A DNA stretch of 33,234 nt from a virus, in IMG/VR virus record IMGVR_UViG_3300023196_000692, positions 1 through 33,234 of that record; one strand, 5' to 3'. This document shows positions 1-9,476 of the stretch, piece by piece; the stretch's first letter is position 1; every line of letters begins with the position of its first letter. The position numbers and the translations under genes were made by a program. The notes under the pieces were generated by a model that saw only the letters and a program-made list of their open reading frames with translations, made no database searches and was not told the DNA's origin.

Positions 1-345
1 TGTAGCTACATCACCTACATCTTCGCCTTCTCTAATCAGACCATCAGTTTTATCTTGAGATGTCCATAAGGTATCAGCTATTTTTTTAGCTGTTGCTGTA
101 CCATAAGAAGCTGTAACTTTATCACCACTAGCATCATAGGCTAATGTTTGATTTGTATTAATGTACCACTCTTCATCTTTTTTATTGGTGTTGTCATACT
201 CTACTTCGTATAAGCCAATGGCTTTCTTTTCGGCAACAGTCCATAAAGAATAAATCTTACGAGAGTATTGAACATTATTAATTGTTAATCTTCTAGGATT
301 ATTAAATTGTTTGGTAATGCTACCACTTTCTACTATTGCATACAT
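1..345 (-). CDS. Tail-associated protein, N-terminal part (cut by left edge)
   Basis: The reading frame opens at an ATG three bases downstream of the tail fibre stop codon and stays open for 115 codons to the edge of the window, so the 3' end is missing. The N-terminus (MYAIVESGSITKQF...) followed by a WYINTNQTLAY segment resembles a protein I associate with tail genes of marine podoviruses, usually next to fibre genes; that is recollection of family style, not a search. There is no signal peptide or membrane segment. The position directly behind the fibre suggests a fibre accessory or chaperone-like protein or a second receptor-binding component. A weak GAGAG lies upstream of the start. The codon phase at base 1 matches that of the open frame at base 33234 on the same strand. 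Confidence 0.7.
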   Translation of the reverse strand, partial: MYAIVESGSITKQFNNPRRLTINNVQYSRKIYSLWTVAEKKAIGLYEVEYDNTNKKDEEWYINTNQTLAYDASGDKVTASYGTATAKKIADTLWTSQDKTDGLIREGEDVGDVAT

Positions 346-348
346 ATT

Positions 349-1956
349 CTAACTCTCACTTAAATTCATTGATCTACCCACTTCTTGCCAGATAGCACCA
401 TTGTATCTGAATACATGAATGTCCGTCTTGCCATCACTAGCAGTTTCCGTAGGCTCGGTACTTGCTGGAAATTCAAATACTGTGTTCCATCCAATAGAAT
501 GTGAACCATTGTAATTGATTTCTAAACAAATAAATTGTCCTTCAACACCATTACTAGGAGCAGAGAAAGTTGTGTTTTCTGTAGTTTGATGATACGCATT
601 TGGTGATACTGCAACATCCCAGGCAACAGCATTAGATGATGAAGTAATAGCATCTTGTGTTAAGATACCAGCACCAGCTAAAGTTAAAGTTGTTGAAATA
701 GTTGTTGCTCCTGTCACAGCTAAAGTTGATCCATCAAAAGTTAGATTAGCTTCTCCGAGCAAAGCATTAGCACCCGAGACAGTAGCTATAGTATTATTTG
801 TTGAACCAGATAAAGTAGGTATTGTTAAACTAGAAAAAGCTGGAGGTGAACCAGCACCAGCACTTGTTAAAACTTGTCCACTTGACCCTGTAGCAATTGC
901 AACTGGATCACCAGAAGCATCATAAGAAATAATATTACCATCAGTACCAGGTGCAAGTTTAGCTAAAGTAATTGCATTATCATCAATAGAAAAAGTTAAA
1001 TCATACGGATCAGCATCAGTACCGTTAGAAGTATTAGTCCAGTTTGTTGTAATACCAGAACCAATAAACTTAACTTCTTTTCCATCCTCAATTGTAACTT
1101 CCGTACCATCATCATCCTCTAGTACAAAGTTTGTCATAGAACCAGAACCCGATGGTCCAGTTGGTCCCGTAGGTCCCGCTGATCCCGTAGGTCCCGCTGG
1201 TCCAGTTACAGAATTTCCTTGAGGTCCTGTTGGTCCCGTAGAACCTTGAGGTCCTGTAGGTCCTTGACTTCCTGTAGGTCCAGTTGGCCCCGAAGGTCCA
1301 TTTGGTCCAGTAGGTCCTGTAGCACCCGTTGCACCAGTAGGTAATCCAAAGGCAAATGCCCCAGTTGTAGAATTGTATGTAGCAGTAGCAGAACCACCAG
1401 CACCTACAGTAGATACAGAAACACTTGTTCCAGGTTTAGCTATAGGTTCTAAAGCAGTACCATTGCTGTCATACGCAACAATCTTATTTGCATTATTAGA
1501 AGCTGTGTTATCGTAAGGCCAAATTAATTCACCAGATGTACCTGTGCCAGATGTTGTTCTTTTTGTGTACGGTGATAATTGAATAGACCTAGAAATATTC
1601 TCAGACATTTGCTGATCAAATATAACTTGGTCATCTAATTCTGTTTCTAAAGAAGAAGCAGTCATTGATCCACCAGTAGAATACGCAGTAGTACGCTGTA
1701 TTGTATCAGCCGATAGAATTGTAACTATGTCATCTTCAGAAGGAAATTGACCCGAAGCAAAAGTAATAGAACCCGATCCAGAGGACAAGGAAACAGTATA
1801 ATGTGTAGTTAAAGTTTTTAATGTTGAATTAACATAGACAGCTAAATCTGATCCAGAATTAACTCTAAATGTAAAAGCATACGGACCTTCTTGACTACTA
1901 GAGCCAACGGTGTATTGCTTCTTACGATGTACGTCAGTTATTGTAAAATCTGCCAT
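349..1956 (-). CDS. Tail fibre protein with T7-type N-terminus and collagen-like repeat
   Basis: This 535-residue protein is probably the trimeric receptor-binding tail fibre. Residues 1-150 match the T7 gp17 N-terminal pattern that anchors the fibre to the tail: an early YTV followed by YAFTFRV, a DDIVTI segment, and a helical stretch with TELDDQ. Residues about 208-272 are a collagen-like Gly-X-Y run rich in GPT, GPS and GPQ triplets with one short break (NSVT). The C-terminal 260 residues are rich in Ser, Thr, Gly and Ala, with a final beta-rich domain containing CLEINYNG and EFPAST. Collagen-like shafts are common in phage fibres and form extended trimers. The gene lies at the end of the structural operon after the ejected proteins, as in T7-like genomes. 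No clear Shine-Dalgarno sequence precedes its ATG. Confidence 0.88.
   Translation of the reverse strand: MADFTITDVHRKKQYTVGSSSQEGPYAFTFRVNSGSDLAVYVNSTLKTLTTHYTVSLSSGSGSITFASGQFPSEDDIVTILSADTIQRTTAYSTGGSMTASSLETELDDQVIFDQQMSENISRSIQLSPYTKRTTSGTGTSGELIWPYDNTASNNANKIVAYDSNGTALEPIAKPGTSVSVSTVGAGGSATATYNSTTGAFAFGLPTGATGATGPTGPNGPSGPTGPTGSQGPTGPQGSTGPTGPQGNSVTGPAGPTGSAGPTGPTGPSGSGSMTNFVLEDDDGTEVTIEDGKEVKFIGSGITTNWTNTSNGTDADPYDLTFSIDDNAITLAKLAPGTDGNIISYDASGDPVAIATGSSGQVLTSAGAGSPPAFSSLTIPTLSGSTNNTIATVSGANALLGEANLTFDGSTLAVTGATTISTTLTLAGAGILTQDAITSSSNAVAWDVAVSPNAYHQTTENTTFSAPSNGVEGQFICLEINYNGSHSIGWNTVFEFPASTEPTETASDGKTDIHVFRYNGAIWQEVGRSMNLSES
1141..1335 (-). repeat. Collagen-like GXY coding repeat inside the fibre gene
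   Basis: On the minus strand this stretch encodes about 20 Gly-X-Y triplets (fibre residues about 208-272). At DNA level it is a degenerate 9-base repeat built around GGTCCAGTT, GGTCCCGTA and GGTCCTGTA units on the plus strand. Such repeats tend to change copy number by recombination or slippage and therefore alter shaft length. An out-of-frame ORF seen here is a by-product of the repeat. Confidence 0.85.
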
Positions 1957-2039
1957 CTAATTTGTAAACCTATGTTTTGCCATTTGTAAAGCATAAACCA
2001 AATATTTTGAATAGAAACATATCATTACCTAAAATAGAC

Positions 2040-4907
2040 CTATTTCTTTCCTTTAAGATTAATCTTTGATTTTAAGAGTTCTACTTTGTCATTAAAGTTT
2101 TCATTCTCTTTTAAAAATTGTTGTCTAGCTAATTGAGTTCTAGCAGATACAATAGACCGTAAACCCTCTAATTTATCACCAGGCAATAATTCATCAAATT
2201 CTGGATCATCCATAAATTCTACCATTTCATCTAGCATATTACCGTCACCGTAATCTTGGTTCGTGTAACGAATAATTGTATGGTACTCTTCTGCTGTGAG
2301 AGGGATACCACCAATAAAGGCTCTTGGCATAGCAATACCTAAATTTAATTCTACTAATAAATCATCAACACGGTTGTACTTTTCTTTTGTAACACGAATA
2401 GGGCTAAACATATTTTGTTCTGGTCCTACCATTTCCTCACCCCATAAATTTAATCGTGGTTCTAATTCTGCATTATAGAAAGGGCTTTGGTGCATTGCTT
2501 TATTGTAGGCTTTGTAAAAGGCTCTGATAGGTGCTGGTATATCCCCATCAAAATTTTCTCTAAACCATGATGCTTGATCTGTTGTAATCATTTGTTCGTA
2601 GTAAGTAGGATCAGACATTTTTGTTAAGTAATTACCAAAAGTACCAAGAGGATTAATAGCAAGTCCAACAGTAGCTTCTGTTCCCTTAGATATTAATTGT
2701 GTTAAAGCTCTAGTTGCCATATCATTAGCATCACCGTACCCTGGTTGAAACAAGGCTCCAATTTCTGTTATACCTGTCGCAAAAGGTTGCTGTGTAATGT
2801 AAGGAAATATAGAACCTAAACCAGCCTGGAAAAGATCAGTAGTCATATTAATATAATTAGGATCAGCATATTGATCTGGTCTTGATGACATATAAGCAAA
2901 GTCCGCTGATATAGCTAATAAGGATGATATAGGATCAAATCTTGCATACGAAATACACTCAAACAATCCATCATCTTGCATATTACAAATAGAGTAGGGC
3001 TGTAATCCTTTTCGTAAGAAGGCTTCTCTCTCAGATTTTCTTGGAGGAACCATACCCGTAATCATCATATTAGGATTAGATGTATTTGCCCCGTAAGCCA
3101 TTGATCCGAATGTGTACATTAATGTTGCCCCAGTAGATACTTTGGCTAATGCTAATTGCTGTGCGTGTTTACCATTTGCACCCGATAAATTTTTACGAAC
3201 ACTAGGCATGAACATAAATAATGCTGGATTTCGTTTATTACTTTCCATAAATATATTCATGATTGTTTTATAGAATGGTACAAACAATTTCATTTCTGGA
3301 ACATTTAAAATAGTCTGTGCTTTTTGTAGTATGCCAGGTGGTAAATCTTTTTGGAATGTACCTTCTAACATAGACTCTTGAACAAGTTTGACTGTTTCTG
3401 AATCTGGATCAGCTAATGTTTGTAAGTATATTTTTTCTGCTGACGCATTATCAATACCATCTGCTATGGCAGTATTCATTTTAACAGTTGCCAATCTTTC
3501 TAATTCCATTTGAAATAAAAATCCTTTGGCAAATTCATCTTCCGCAACAAGTAATCTACCAGGAGTTCTGACAACAGCACCCATATAATCAAAGAAATAA
3601 CCAAGAGGAGTATCCTTTAATGATCCAGCTAAATCTCTTGTAATGGCTTTATCTTTTCGTAAGTCTAATTTTGTTGTTGATGCATCACCAGTTTTTAATG
3701 AAGTCCATGCATTGCCAACAGCTAGTTTTGATCCGTACTTCATTGACTTAATCATTGCCCATACTTCATTAAACATAACGCCTTCTTTAGAACCGACAAT
3801 TGGTAATTTATTGATACCAGCGGCAATTCCGTATTCAGCAATTCTCAAAGCATTAAAAGAAGTATTACCAACAATATTAACTGTATGCGTAACAGGTGAC
3901 ATTAGTCTTGTCATTACCCAGGCTTCAGCCCAAGCATCTCGTAATTTTTTAGAGTAACTATCTTTGACAAATTGTGTTTTTTGATATGGTTGTAATTGTA
4001 AGTACGCTGATGCAATACTTTTTACTTCATCCATATTAGTTGGGTCTACACCCATTTCTTTAAATATGTTTTCTAATTCACTAACACCCTCTAATTTAGG
4101 TGAGTCCATTTTAGATACAACACTAAGTGTTCTACCACTCTCTGATAATGCCCCAGCAGTCTGACTGTATAAGGCTCCGTATAATCTAAATGTTTTATAG
4201 AAGGCTTCTACATCGGCTTGAGAAGGATTATCTTTTAATATTGCACCAGCTAATCTATCTACCTCTGCTCTAACAATGGCAGTTTCTAATATGGCTCTGT
4301 AAGCTAACGTTGTTTCAAAAGGCTCACCAGTTTTTCTTTTTAGGATTTTCATGTAGACATCATTCCTACCGTACTTAGACGCAATGACAGCTATTTCATC
4401 CATTGACATAGAACCACGTTTAGCAATTTCTATATTTGTTTTAAATATTGTAGCAACAGCATCTTGTAGTGTTGCCTTACTATCAAAGATAGAACCTTCT
4501 ATATCTCTTAGTGTTGTCTGTAGTGATCCTTCAATGGGCTGTAGTTTACCCATTTGTAAATCAGTCATAACTTCTTCTATGATCTGTTGCTCATTCTCTG
4601 AAAAGTTTCTAAAAATAACATTGCCTGTACCTTCTTCAAAAGTGTACATTTTATTATCGGGTACTTTTGTTTTTAATATCTCTTGTTGTTTTTCCATAGC
4701 TTCATTAATTGTTGAGCCATGTGTTTTATCTTTATAGGTAACATCATCCTTTGGTTTAAGAATTTTCTTTGGAAAAATATTAACCGCAACATCGTATTCT
4801 TCTGGAAGTTTTTCTTCAGCTAACTGATCCTCCATCAATACATTGATGTCCGTAGTATTATTATCGACTAATTCTTCTGATGGTAAAACTGGATTTTCTT
4901 CTATCAT
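2040..4907 (-). CDS. Large internal/ejected virion protein (polyvalent-protein type)
   Basis: This 955-residue protein is the largest in the window and sits where T7 places gp16, the last internal virion protein before the fibre. It carries a recognisable mid-region: a helical block (LAYRAILETAIVRAEVDRL, then YSQTAGALSESGRTLS) followed by a WVMTRLMSPVTHTVNIVGN segment. That pattern occurs in large polyvalent proteins of marine phages, which are ejected into the host with the DNA. Hydrophobic stretches near residues 345-385 and 630-660 could insert in the membrane. I see no lytic transglycosylase catalytic motif, unlike T7 gp16. Its ATG overlaps the stop of the preceding gene (ATGA), indicating translational coupling. 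The ejected role is inferred from position and size. Confidence 0.75.
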   Translation of the reverse strand: MIEENPVLPSEELVDNNTTDINVLMEDQLAEEKLPEEYDVAVNIFPKKILKPKDDVTYKDKTHGSTINEAMEKQQEILKTKVPDNKMYTFEEGTGNVIFRNFSENEQQIIEEVMTDLQMGKLQPIEGSLQTTLRDIEGSIFDSKATLQDAVATIFKTNIEIAKRGSMSMDEIAVIASKYGRNDVYMKILKRKTGEPFETTLAYRAILETAIVRAEVDRLAGAILKDNPSQADVEAFYKTFRLYGALYSQTAGALSESGRTLSVVSKMDSPKLEGVSELENIFKEMGVDPTNMDEVKSIASAYLQLQPYQKTQFVKDSYSKKLRDAWAEAWVMTRLMSPVTHTVNIVGNTSFNALRIAEYGIAAGINKLPIVGSKEGVMFNEVWAMIKSMKYGSKLAVGNAWTSLKTGDASTTKLDLRKDKAITRDLAGSLKDTPLGYFFDYMGAVVRTPGRLLVAEDEFAKGFLFQMELERLATVKMNTAIADGIDNASAEKIYLQTLADPDSETVKLVQESMLEGTFQKDLPPGILQKAQTILNVPEMKLFVPFYKTIMNIFMESNKRNPALFMFMPSVRKNLSGANGKHAQQLALAKVSTGATLMYTFGSMAYGANTSNPNMMITGMVPPRKSEREAFLRKGLQPYSICNMQDDGLFECISYARFDPISSLLAISADFAYMSSRPDQYADPNYINMTTDLFQAGLGSIFPYITQQPFATGITEIGALFQPGYGDANDMATRALTQLISKGTEATVGLAINPLGTFGNYLTKMSDPTYYEQMITTDQASWFRENFDGDIPAPIRAFYKAYNKAMHQSPFYNAELEPRLNLWGEEMVGPEQNMFSPIRVTKEKYNRVDDLLVELNLGIAMPRAFIGGIPLTAEEYHTIIRYTNQDYGDGNMLDEMVEFMDDPEFDELLPGDKLEGLRSIVSARTQLARQQFLKENENFNDKVELLKSKINLKGKK

Positions 4908-7090
4908 TGTACTCCTTCATTAGAAGGAATATCTGTAACTACACCTTTTGTGTTTTTGTTGGCTTCCAATCCTTCATTTTGGATAGTTTCATTTTTTGCA
5001 CTCGTAGATAGGCTTCCTGTGCTGTCATTGGCTTTTCCTTCAATGATTTTTCTTGTGACGTCTGCATAACTTTTTGGTTCACTTTTAACTCCTAACTTTG
5101 TATATAAACCTTGCTCAAAGTACCATAAGATTGCCTGTGTGTCACGCATATTAAAGCCGACCATTTCAGAAACATCCTTGATCATTTGATCCATTATTTC
5201 TCTTTCTGCATTATTTCTAGGCTGATCTGCATTAGATTTTACACCATCCTTAGTAGTAATATACATATTACCAGCCTTACGATTAAATCCTCTAGTAAAC
5301 CAAATATCTGGTACATTATTATCACTCAGTCCTTTTAGGTTTTTCATAAATGGACCAACTTTAGGACCAAACATATCAGCCCCTAAAATTTCTTTATCCA
5401 TAGCACCAGCCATTTTATTAAAACCAAATGCAGTTCTCATAGCATTTACTTCTTTAACTGTCGTAGGTGTTTCTAAGAATAACAAGAATTGCTTTAGTCC
5501 ATACTGTTCTATAAATTTTTCTGTAAATTCTAATTGTTTTTTAAGATGTGGCCTTCTTGTCCATCCAAGTCCTGTTTCTGGATTTGTTTTAGGAAGCGTT
5601 CCAGTATCTGCGTATTGTTTTAATAATTTAACAGCTACTGCCCAATCACTTCCAACAGGTGTACCTGGTGAAGCTATAGCAGTAAAGAAAGGAACTAATT
5701 CTTTTAAGATAGGCTGTTCTTTTATAACAGGAACATAATCGTCAAGCATGGACATTGCATCGTTAACATCTTTATCATACCATCCAGCACCTGTTACTTC
5801 TTGATCCAATTGATAATTAATTTCTTCTACAGAATTATTGACAATAATTTTATAATCATCTGGATTTTTAATATCTAAAGTTTTTTGATTAGTATCAAAA
5901 TAATTAATAACATCATCTAGCATTACTTTATTTTTGTTAGTTGCTTTTACAATTTTACCTGTTCCTTCTATAGCTTGATTTTCTATAATCATGTTTACTG
6001 CTGAAGAACTATTTTGTTCTAAAAGATTTAATTGTTCATTTTCTTTTGCAACAGGAGGATTACCATCTATTAATTCATCTTGATTAAATTCATTAACTAA
6101 ATCTTCTAATTCTTTTTTATTTTTACTTTCAGTAATTTCAACAGGCTCTAAATATTCATCTGTTTTTTTAGTATCAATAATAACAAAATTACCTGTCTGT
6201 TGTTCTTTTTCATCTAACTTTTCAACTATTTTATATCTTTGATTATCTAATGATCCATAACCATCTTTTAATTCTTCGGGTGTAGCTGATGCACTAAGAG
6301 ATTTAAACTCTTCCATTACCTCTGGATCATTCTTTCCCTTTTTAAATATTTTACCAAACAAGGTTAAGGCTGGTCCAACAAACTCACCAACAGGACCAAT
6401 AGGTCCATCTGCTACAATACTTTTTATTTTTTCTTCAAAAACACTATCAGCAGTATAATCTTCCTCTGGTGTTGCTAACCAGTTAATAAACTCTTTAGCC
6501 ATACTATCAGCCTGTGTCTTATCTACTTTAAACACATCAACAAAAAATCCTACTAGGTTTGGATCACCAGCAACTTGAGCAGTTGCTACTGTTGCCCCTT
6601 CAGTCATCAATCCTCTAACAATAGGTCCTATAATTTTTGTACCTTGCAAAATACCATTAAATAATTTGTAGTATCCAACACCAGGAGTCATGTACTGTGT
6701 TAAGCCTTCAGCAAATCCACCAGGTAGTGTTTCTGTATCTCCAATATTAGGATAAATATTATTTTTAAAAAACTCACCAAACTCTTGAACAGAGTTATCA
6801 CTAACAAGGTCTAACTTTTCTAATGTTGCCATACCAAGACTACCAACACCCTCGGCAAGTTTAGCACCACCACGCATCATGCCTGTACCAATATCTTGAT
6901 TATACTTTAATGCTGTTTCTCCAATTTGCTTGTAAGTATTAAAAGTGTCCGTTGCGTAATTCTTTACCTGGTTAAAAAAACCATCCTTGGAATTATTGTA
7001 TTGTTTGTATCCATCTTCCGTTAAGACAAAATCTTTAGAAGAGTTTTTGAAATCATAAAAATTTATTAGGTTTTCTTCTAGGCTACTCAT
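4904..7090 (-). CDS. Internal/ejected virion protein, polyvalent-domain type
   Basis: This 728-residue protein lies between the gp15-like and gp16-like genes. Residues about 40-260 are Gly- and Ala-rich with several amphipathic or hydrophobic helices (for example GGFAEGLTQYMTPGVGYYKL), as in membrane-interacting ejection proteins. Residues about 265-440 are charged and Asn/Glu-rich. The C-terminal part (about 450-690) contains GADMFGPKVGPFMKNLKG, a VPDIWFTR segment and a DTQAILWYFEQGLY segment, a signature I recognise from polyvalent phage proteins of unknown activity. The Trp, Arg and Glu residues there may be catalytic, but I cannot name a reaction. It starts at the base where the upstream gene stops and overlaps the next gene by ATGA, so all are probably translated as a unit. 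Confidence 0.68.
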   Translation of the reverse strand: MSSLEENLINFYDFKNSSKDFVLTEDGYKQYNNSKDGFFNQVKNYATDTFNTYKQIGETALKYNQDIGTGMMRGGAKLAEGVGSLGMATLEKLDLVSDNSVQEFGEFFKNNIYPNIGDTETLPGGFAEGLTQYMTPGVGYYKLFNGILQGTKIIGPIVRGLMTEGATVATAQVAGDPNLVGFFVDVFKVDKTQADSMAKEFINWLATPEEDYTADSVFEEKIKSIVADGPIGPVGEFVGPALTLFGKIFKKGKNDPEVMEEFKSLSASATPEELKDGYGSLDNQRYKIVEKLDEKEQQTGNFVIIDTKKTDEYLEPVEITESKNKKELEDLVNEFNQDELIDGNPPVAKENEQLNLLEQNSSSAVNMIIENQAIEGTGKIVKATNKNKVMLDDVINYFDTNQKTLDIKNPDDYKIIVNNSVEEINYQLDQEVTGAGWYDKDVNDAMSMLDDYVPVIKEQPILKELVPFFTAIASPGTPVGSDWAVAVKLLKQYADTGTLPKTNPETGLGWTRRPHLKKQLEFTEKFIEQYGLKQFLLFLETPTTVKEVNAMRTAFGFNKMAGAMDKEILGADMFGPKVGPFMKNLKGLSDNNVPDIWFTRGFNRKAGNMYITTKDGVKSNADQPRNNAEREIMDQMIKDVSEMVGFNMRDTQAILWYFEQGLYTKLGVKSEPKSYADVTRKIIEGKANDSTGSLSTSAKNETIQNEGLEANKNTKGVVTDIPSNEGVQ

Positions 7091-9003
7091 TATTCCATAT
7101 CCTCCAACAATTCTTGTAATGTTTCTAGTTCTTCAATTATTAAATTAATTTGATCATTGGTAACGGGCTTTCCTTTAATTCTAGGTCTTGAAAATTTTTT
7201 ATCTGGAAAGATTAAATTATCTTTTGTAACCTTACCTTCTTCCATTTCTTTTAATTCTTCTAATTCATCAATAAGTTTATCAATGCCAACAGAGTCATTT
7301 AAAAATTCAGTATTAACATTCTCATAATCATCTTTATAAAAATTCTTAAAGTATGAGTTCCAACTAGGACCAGATAATGCGTAACCACTATCAACACTTT
7401 TAATATTTTTTTTAATATCTTTAACAGATGATTTTTTAAGTAAATCCGTATTGACGTTGCTTGTTAAGTCTAATACTTTTGCTTCTATATCTGCACTTGT
7501 TGCATCGGGATGCTCTCTTATCCAGTCTAGTAAATCATTTGATTTTTCACGGTATAAATTAGCTGAAGCCTTATCCTTAGTTGATTGATTAATAATTGTA
7601 GCTTCTGAATATCCAAAGGCATTACGCATATACCGATCACCAATTTGAAAGGCTTTTGTTTTTGATGTTTGTAAATCTGCATCAAGTTTAATTTTTTGAT
7701 CTAAAGTTATATCTCCAGCATTTCTTGCTTCTTGTATTTTAGTATGTGTTAAGTCTTTAGTTATTAATAAATCATTAGATAAATTTTCTAATACCTCTTG
7801 ATCGACAAATTCCCCTCCATCATCATCTGCATCTAATTGCTGTGATAATTCAATAAACAGTTTATCATTTATTTGTCTTGCTTCTTGAACAACTAATTTT
7901 GCTTCTTCAAAATCATTATCAAATCTTGCACCGTAGTACCTAGCTTCTAAATTACTAATAGCATCTGTATTTTCTAATTCTAATGCTTTGTCCTCATCCT
8001 CAAATATTTTAATAACATTGTCTTTCCATTCTTTAACAGAGTTTCTAAACTCCTTTTGTTTATTTTCTGGTAGACTTTCATAAATACTTTTATACCCATC
8101 AACATCAAAATTAAATGATCCTTTTAAAACATTTTTATAAATAGATACTGCTGTAGAAGGATTAATGTTTTCTGGTTTATCAATAAAGTTTTCAAATAAA
8201 TAATTTTTCTTTGCATTAATAACTTCTTTATCAAATTCCTTAGACCAAGTATCAACTATTGCCCCTTTACCATTATCAATTAACATTTGTTGTAAGTTTA
8301 TTTTTAAAGTTCCTAGTTGTTGATCAATAGTAAATTTATCAGTAGGACCAGCAGATATAATATTTTTTAATGTATTAATTTCTTCGTAAGCATAAGTTTC
8401 TACCGATGCTTCATTTTGAGATATTGTTTCTGTTAAAACTTTATTAGAAAAATTTCGTAAGTGTGTGTTACCAGCAATACCTAATTCTGCTTTTAATTTA
8501 ATTGCTGTAGCGGGATCAATATTTATTAGTGAGTCTGTGTACCCTTGTATAGTAGCATTAAGTTTTTTAATTACACTATCTGCATCGGGTTTAATTGCAA
8601 CTGTTGGATCAAAAAAGTTTTCTACACTTTCATCATAAATTTGATTTAATTGTGTTTTAGCTTTAATGACTATATCCGTAGATAATAAATTCATTAATGT
8701 TGCTTTAATAGTTTGACCTTTGACTGTTTCATCATTGGCCCCTCTCTCTTTTAGTAACTTAGCTTTCTCTGCTGGATTAGCTTCATAAAAATGATCTACA
8801 CTAATAGGATTTTCTACAGCAAACTTTTCAGCATCCCTCATTATTTGTTTAGATGATTGCTCATTAGCATAACTAACAACAGAACTAATTTTTTGATTAA
8901 GACTATTAAACATATTAGCTTGTTCTTTCAAACCAGCAAAACTTGTACCTGGTACTGAAAAACCTTGTATGCCTAATTTTCTATATGCGGGTATCTGTGC
9001 CAT
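7090..9003 (-). CDS. Internal virion protein, T7 gp15-like by position
   Basis: The 637-residue product is almost entirely helical and charged, rich in Lys, Glu, Asn and Asp, with no membrane segment and no Cys-based motifs. The N-terminus (MAQIPAYRKLGIQGFSVPGTSFAGL) followed by a long series of heptad-like helices (for example EDEDKALELENTDAISNLEA) is typical of the gp15-like core or ejection protein of T7-like phages. The gene follows the small gp14-like gene after 2 bases and shares its final base with the next gene. Role inferred: part of the inner core that is ejected to form the channel across the periplasm. Sequence identity to T7 gp15 is not evident by eye; the call rests on order, size and composition. 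Confidence 0.65.
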   Translation of the reverse strand: MAQIPAYRKLGIQGFSVPGTSFAGLKEQANMFNSLNQKISSVVSYANEQSSKQIMRDAEKFAVENPISVDHFYEANPAEKAKLLKERGANDETVKGQTIKATLMNLLSTDIVIKAKTQLNQIYDESVENFFDPTVAIKPDADSVIKKLNATIQGYTDSLINIDPATAIKLKAELGIAGNTHLRNFSNKVLTETISQNEASVETYAYEEINTLKNIISAGPTDKFTIDQQLGTLKINLQQMLIDNGKGAIVDTWSKEFDKEVINAKKNYLFENFIDKPENINPSTAVSIYKNVLKGSFNFDVDGYKSIYESLPENKQKEFRNSVKEWKDNVIKIFEDEDKALELENTDAISNLEARYYGARFDNDFEEAKLVVQEARQINDKLFIELSQQLDADDDGGEFVDQEVLENLSNDLLITKDLTHTKIQEARNAGDITLDQKIKLDADLQTSKTKAFQIGDRYMRNAFGYSEATIINQSTKDKASANLYREKSNDLLDWIREHPDATSADIEAKVLDLTSNVNTDLLKKSSVKDIKKNIKSVDSGYALSGPSWNSYFKNFYKDDYENVNTEFLNDSVGIDKLIDELEELKEMEEGKVTKDNLIFPDKKFSRPRIKGKPVTNDQINLIIEELETLQELLEDME

Positions 9004-9005
9004 TA

Positions 9006-9476
9006 TTATCCTGGAGTTTTTGGTTTTTTCTCAAACATACCTTGTTGTTGCATGGTGGCTCCTTGCATAGCCATCGTAGCAAAAGCATTTATGTATCCAG
9101 TTTTCTTCGCTACTCTTCCAGCTTGTCTAAGTTGTGATGCTTCAAAGACAGTCATGCCTTTAATAAATTTTTCATTTAGTTGTGTTAGTTTTAATTCTTC
9201 CCCACCAGCCCTACGCATAGATGTTGTTAATGTAGTTAAGTATCCCTCAAAACCACCACCACCAGAACCAGCCCTTGCTAATGCTGTTCCTAAAGTTGCA
9301 TTAAGATTAGCCAATGCTATATTGCCTAGTTCTTTTGCTTTTGTGCCTTCTACTTTACCTTCAAACTCTTTTGTCATTGCTTGTGCATCGTAATACGCTT
9401 TCATGGCTTCACCTTGATAAATTTCACCGTATGCTTTTATTCCTGTTCCCACTACTGCTACTACTGTCCAAAACAT
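9006..9476 (-). CDS. Internal virion protein, T7 gp14-like
   Basis: This 156-residue protein begins with a hydrophobic segment (MFWTVVAVVGTGIKAYGEI). A helical Ala- and Gln-rich body, a Gly-rich turn (GSGGGGFEGYLTTLTTSMRRAGG, about residues 70-92) and a second Ala/Met-rich helix follow. Small internal virion proteins of this kind precede the gp15/gp16 pair in T7-like phages and insert into the outer membrane during ejection. The start shares one base with the stop of the tail tubular B gene (ATGA-type coupling), and the next gene begins 2 bases after its stop. The alternative is simply a small virion protein of unknown role. Confidence 0.68.
   Translation of the reverse strand: MFWTVVAVVGTGIKAYGEIYQGEAMKAYYDAQAMTKEFEGKVEGTKAKELGNIALANLNATLGTALARAGSGGGGFEGYLTTLTTSMRRAGGEELKLTQLNEKFIKGMTVFEASQLRQAGRVAKKTGYINAFATMAMQGATMQQQGMFEKKPKTPG

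Noticed and set aside
1206-1403. A Leu/Gln-rich ORF over the collagen repeat
   Set aside because: It is a by-product of the repetitive GXY code in the other frame of the fibre gene; repetitive composition, no independent support.
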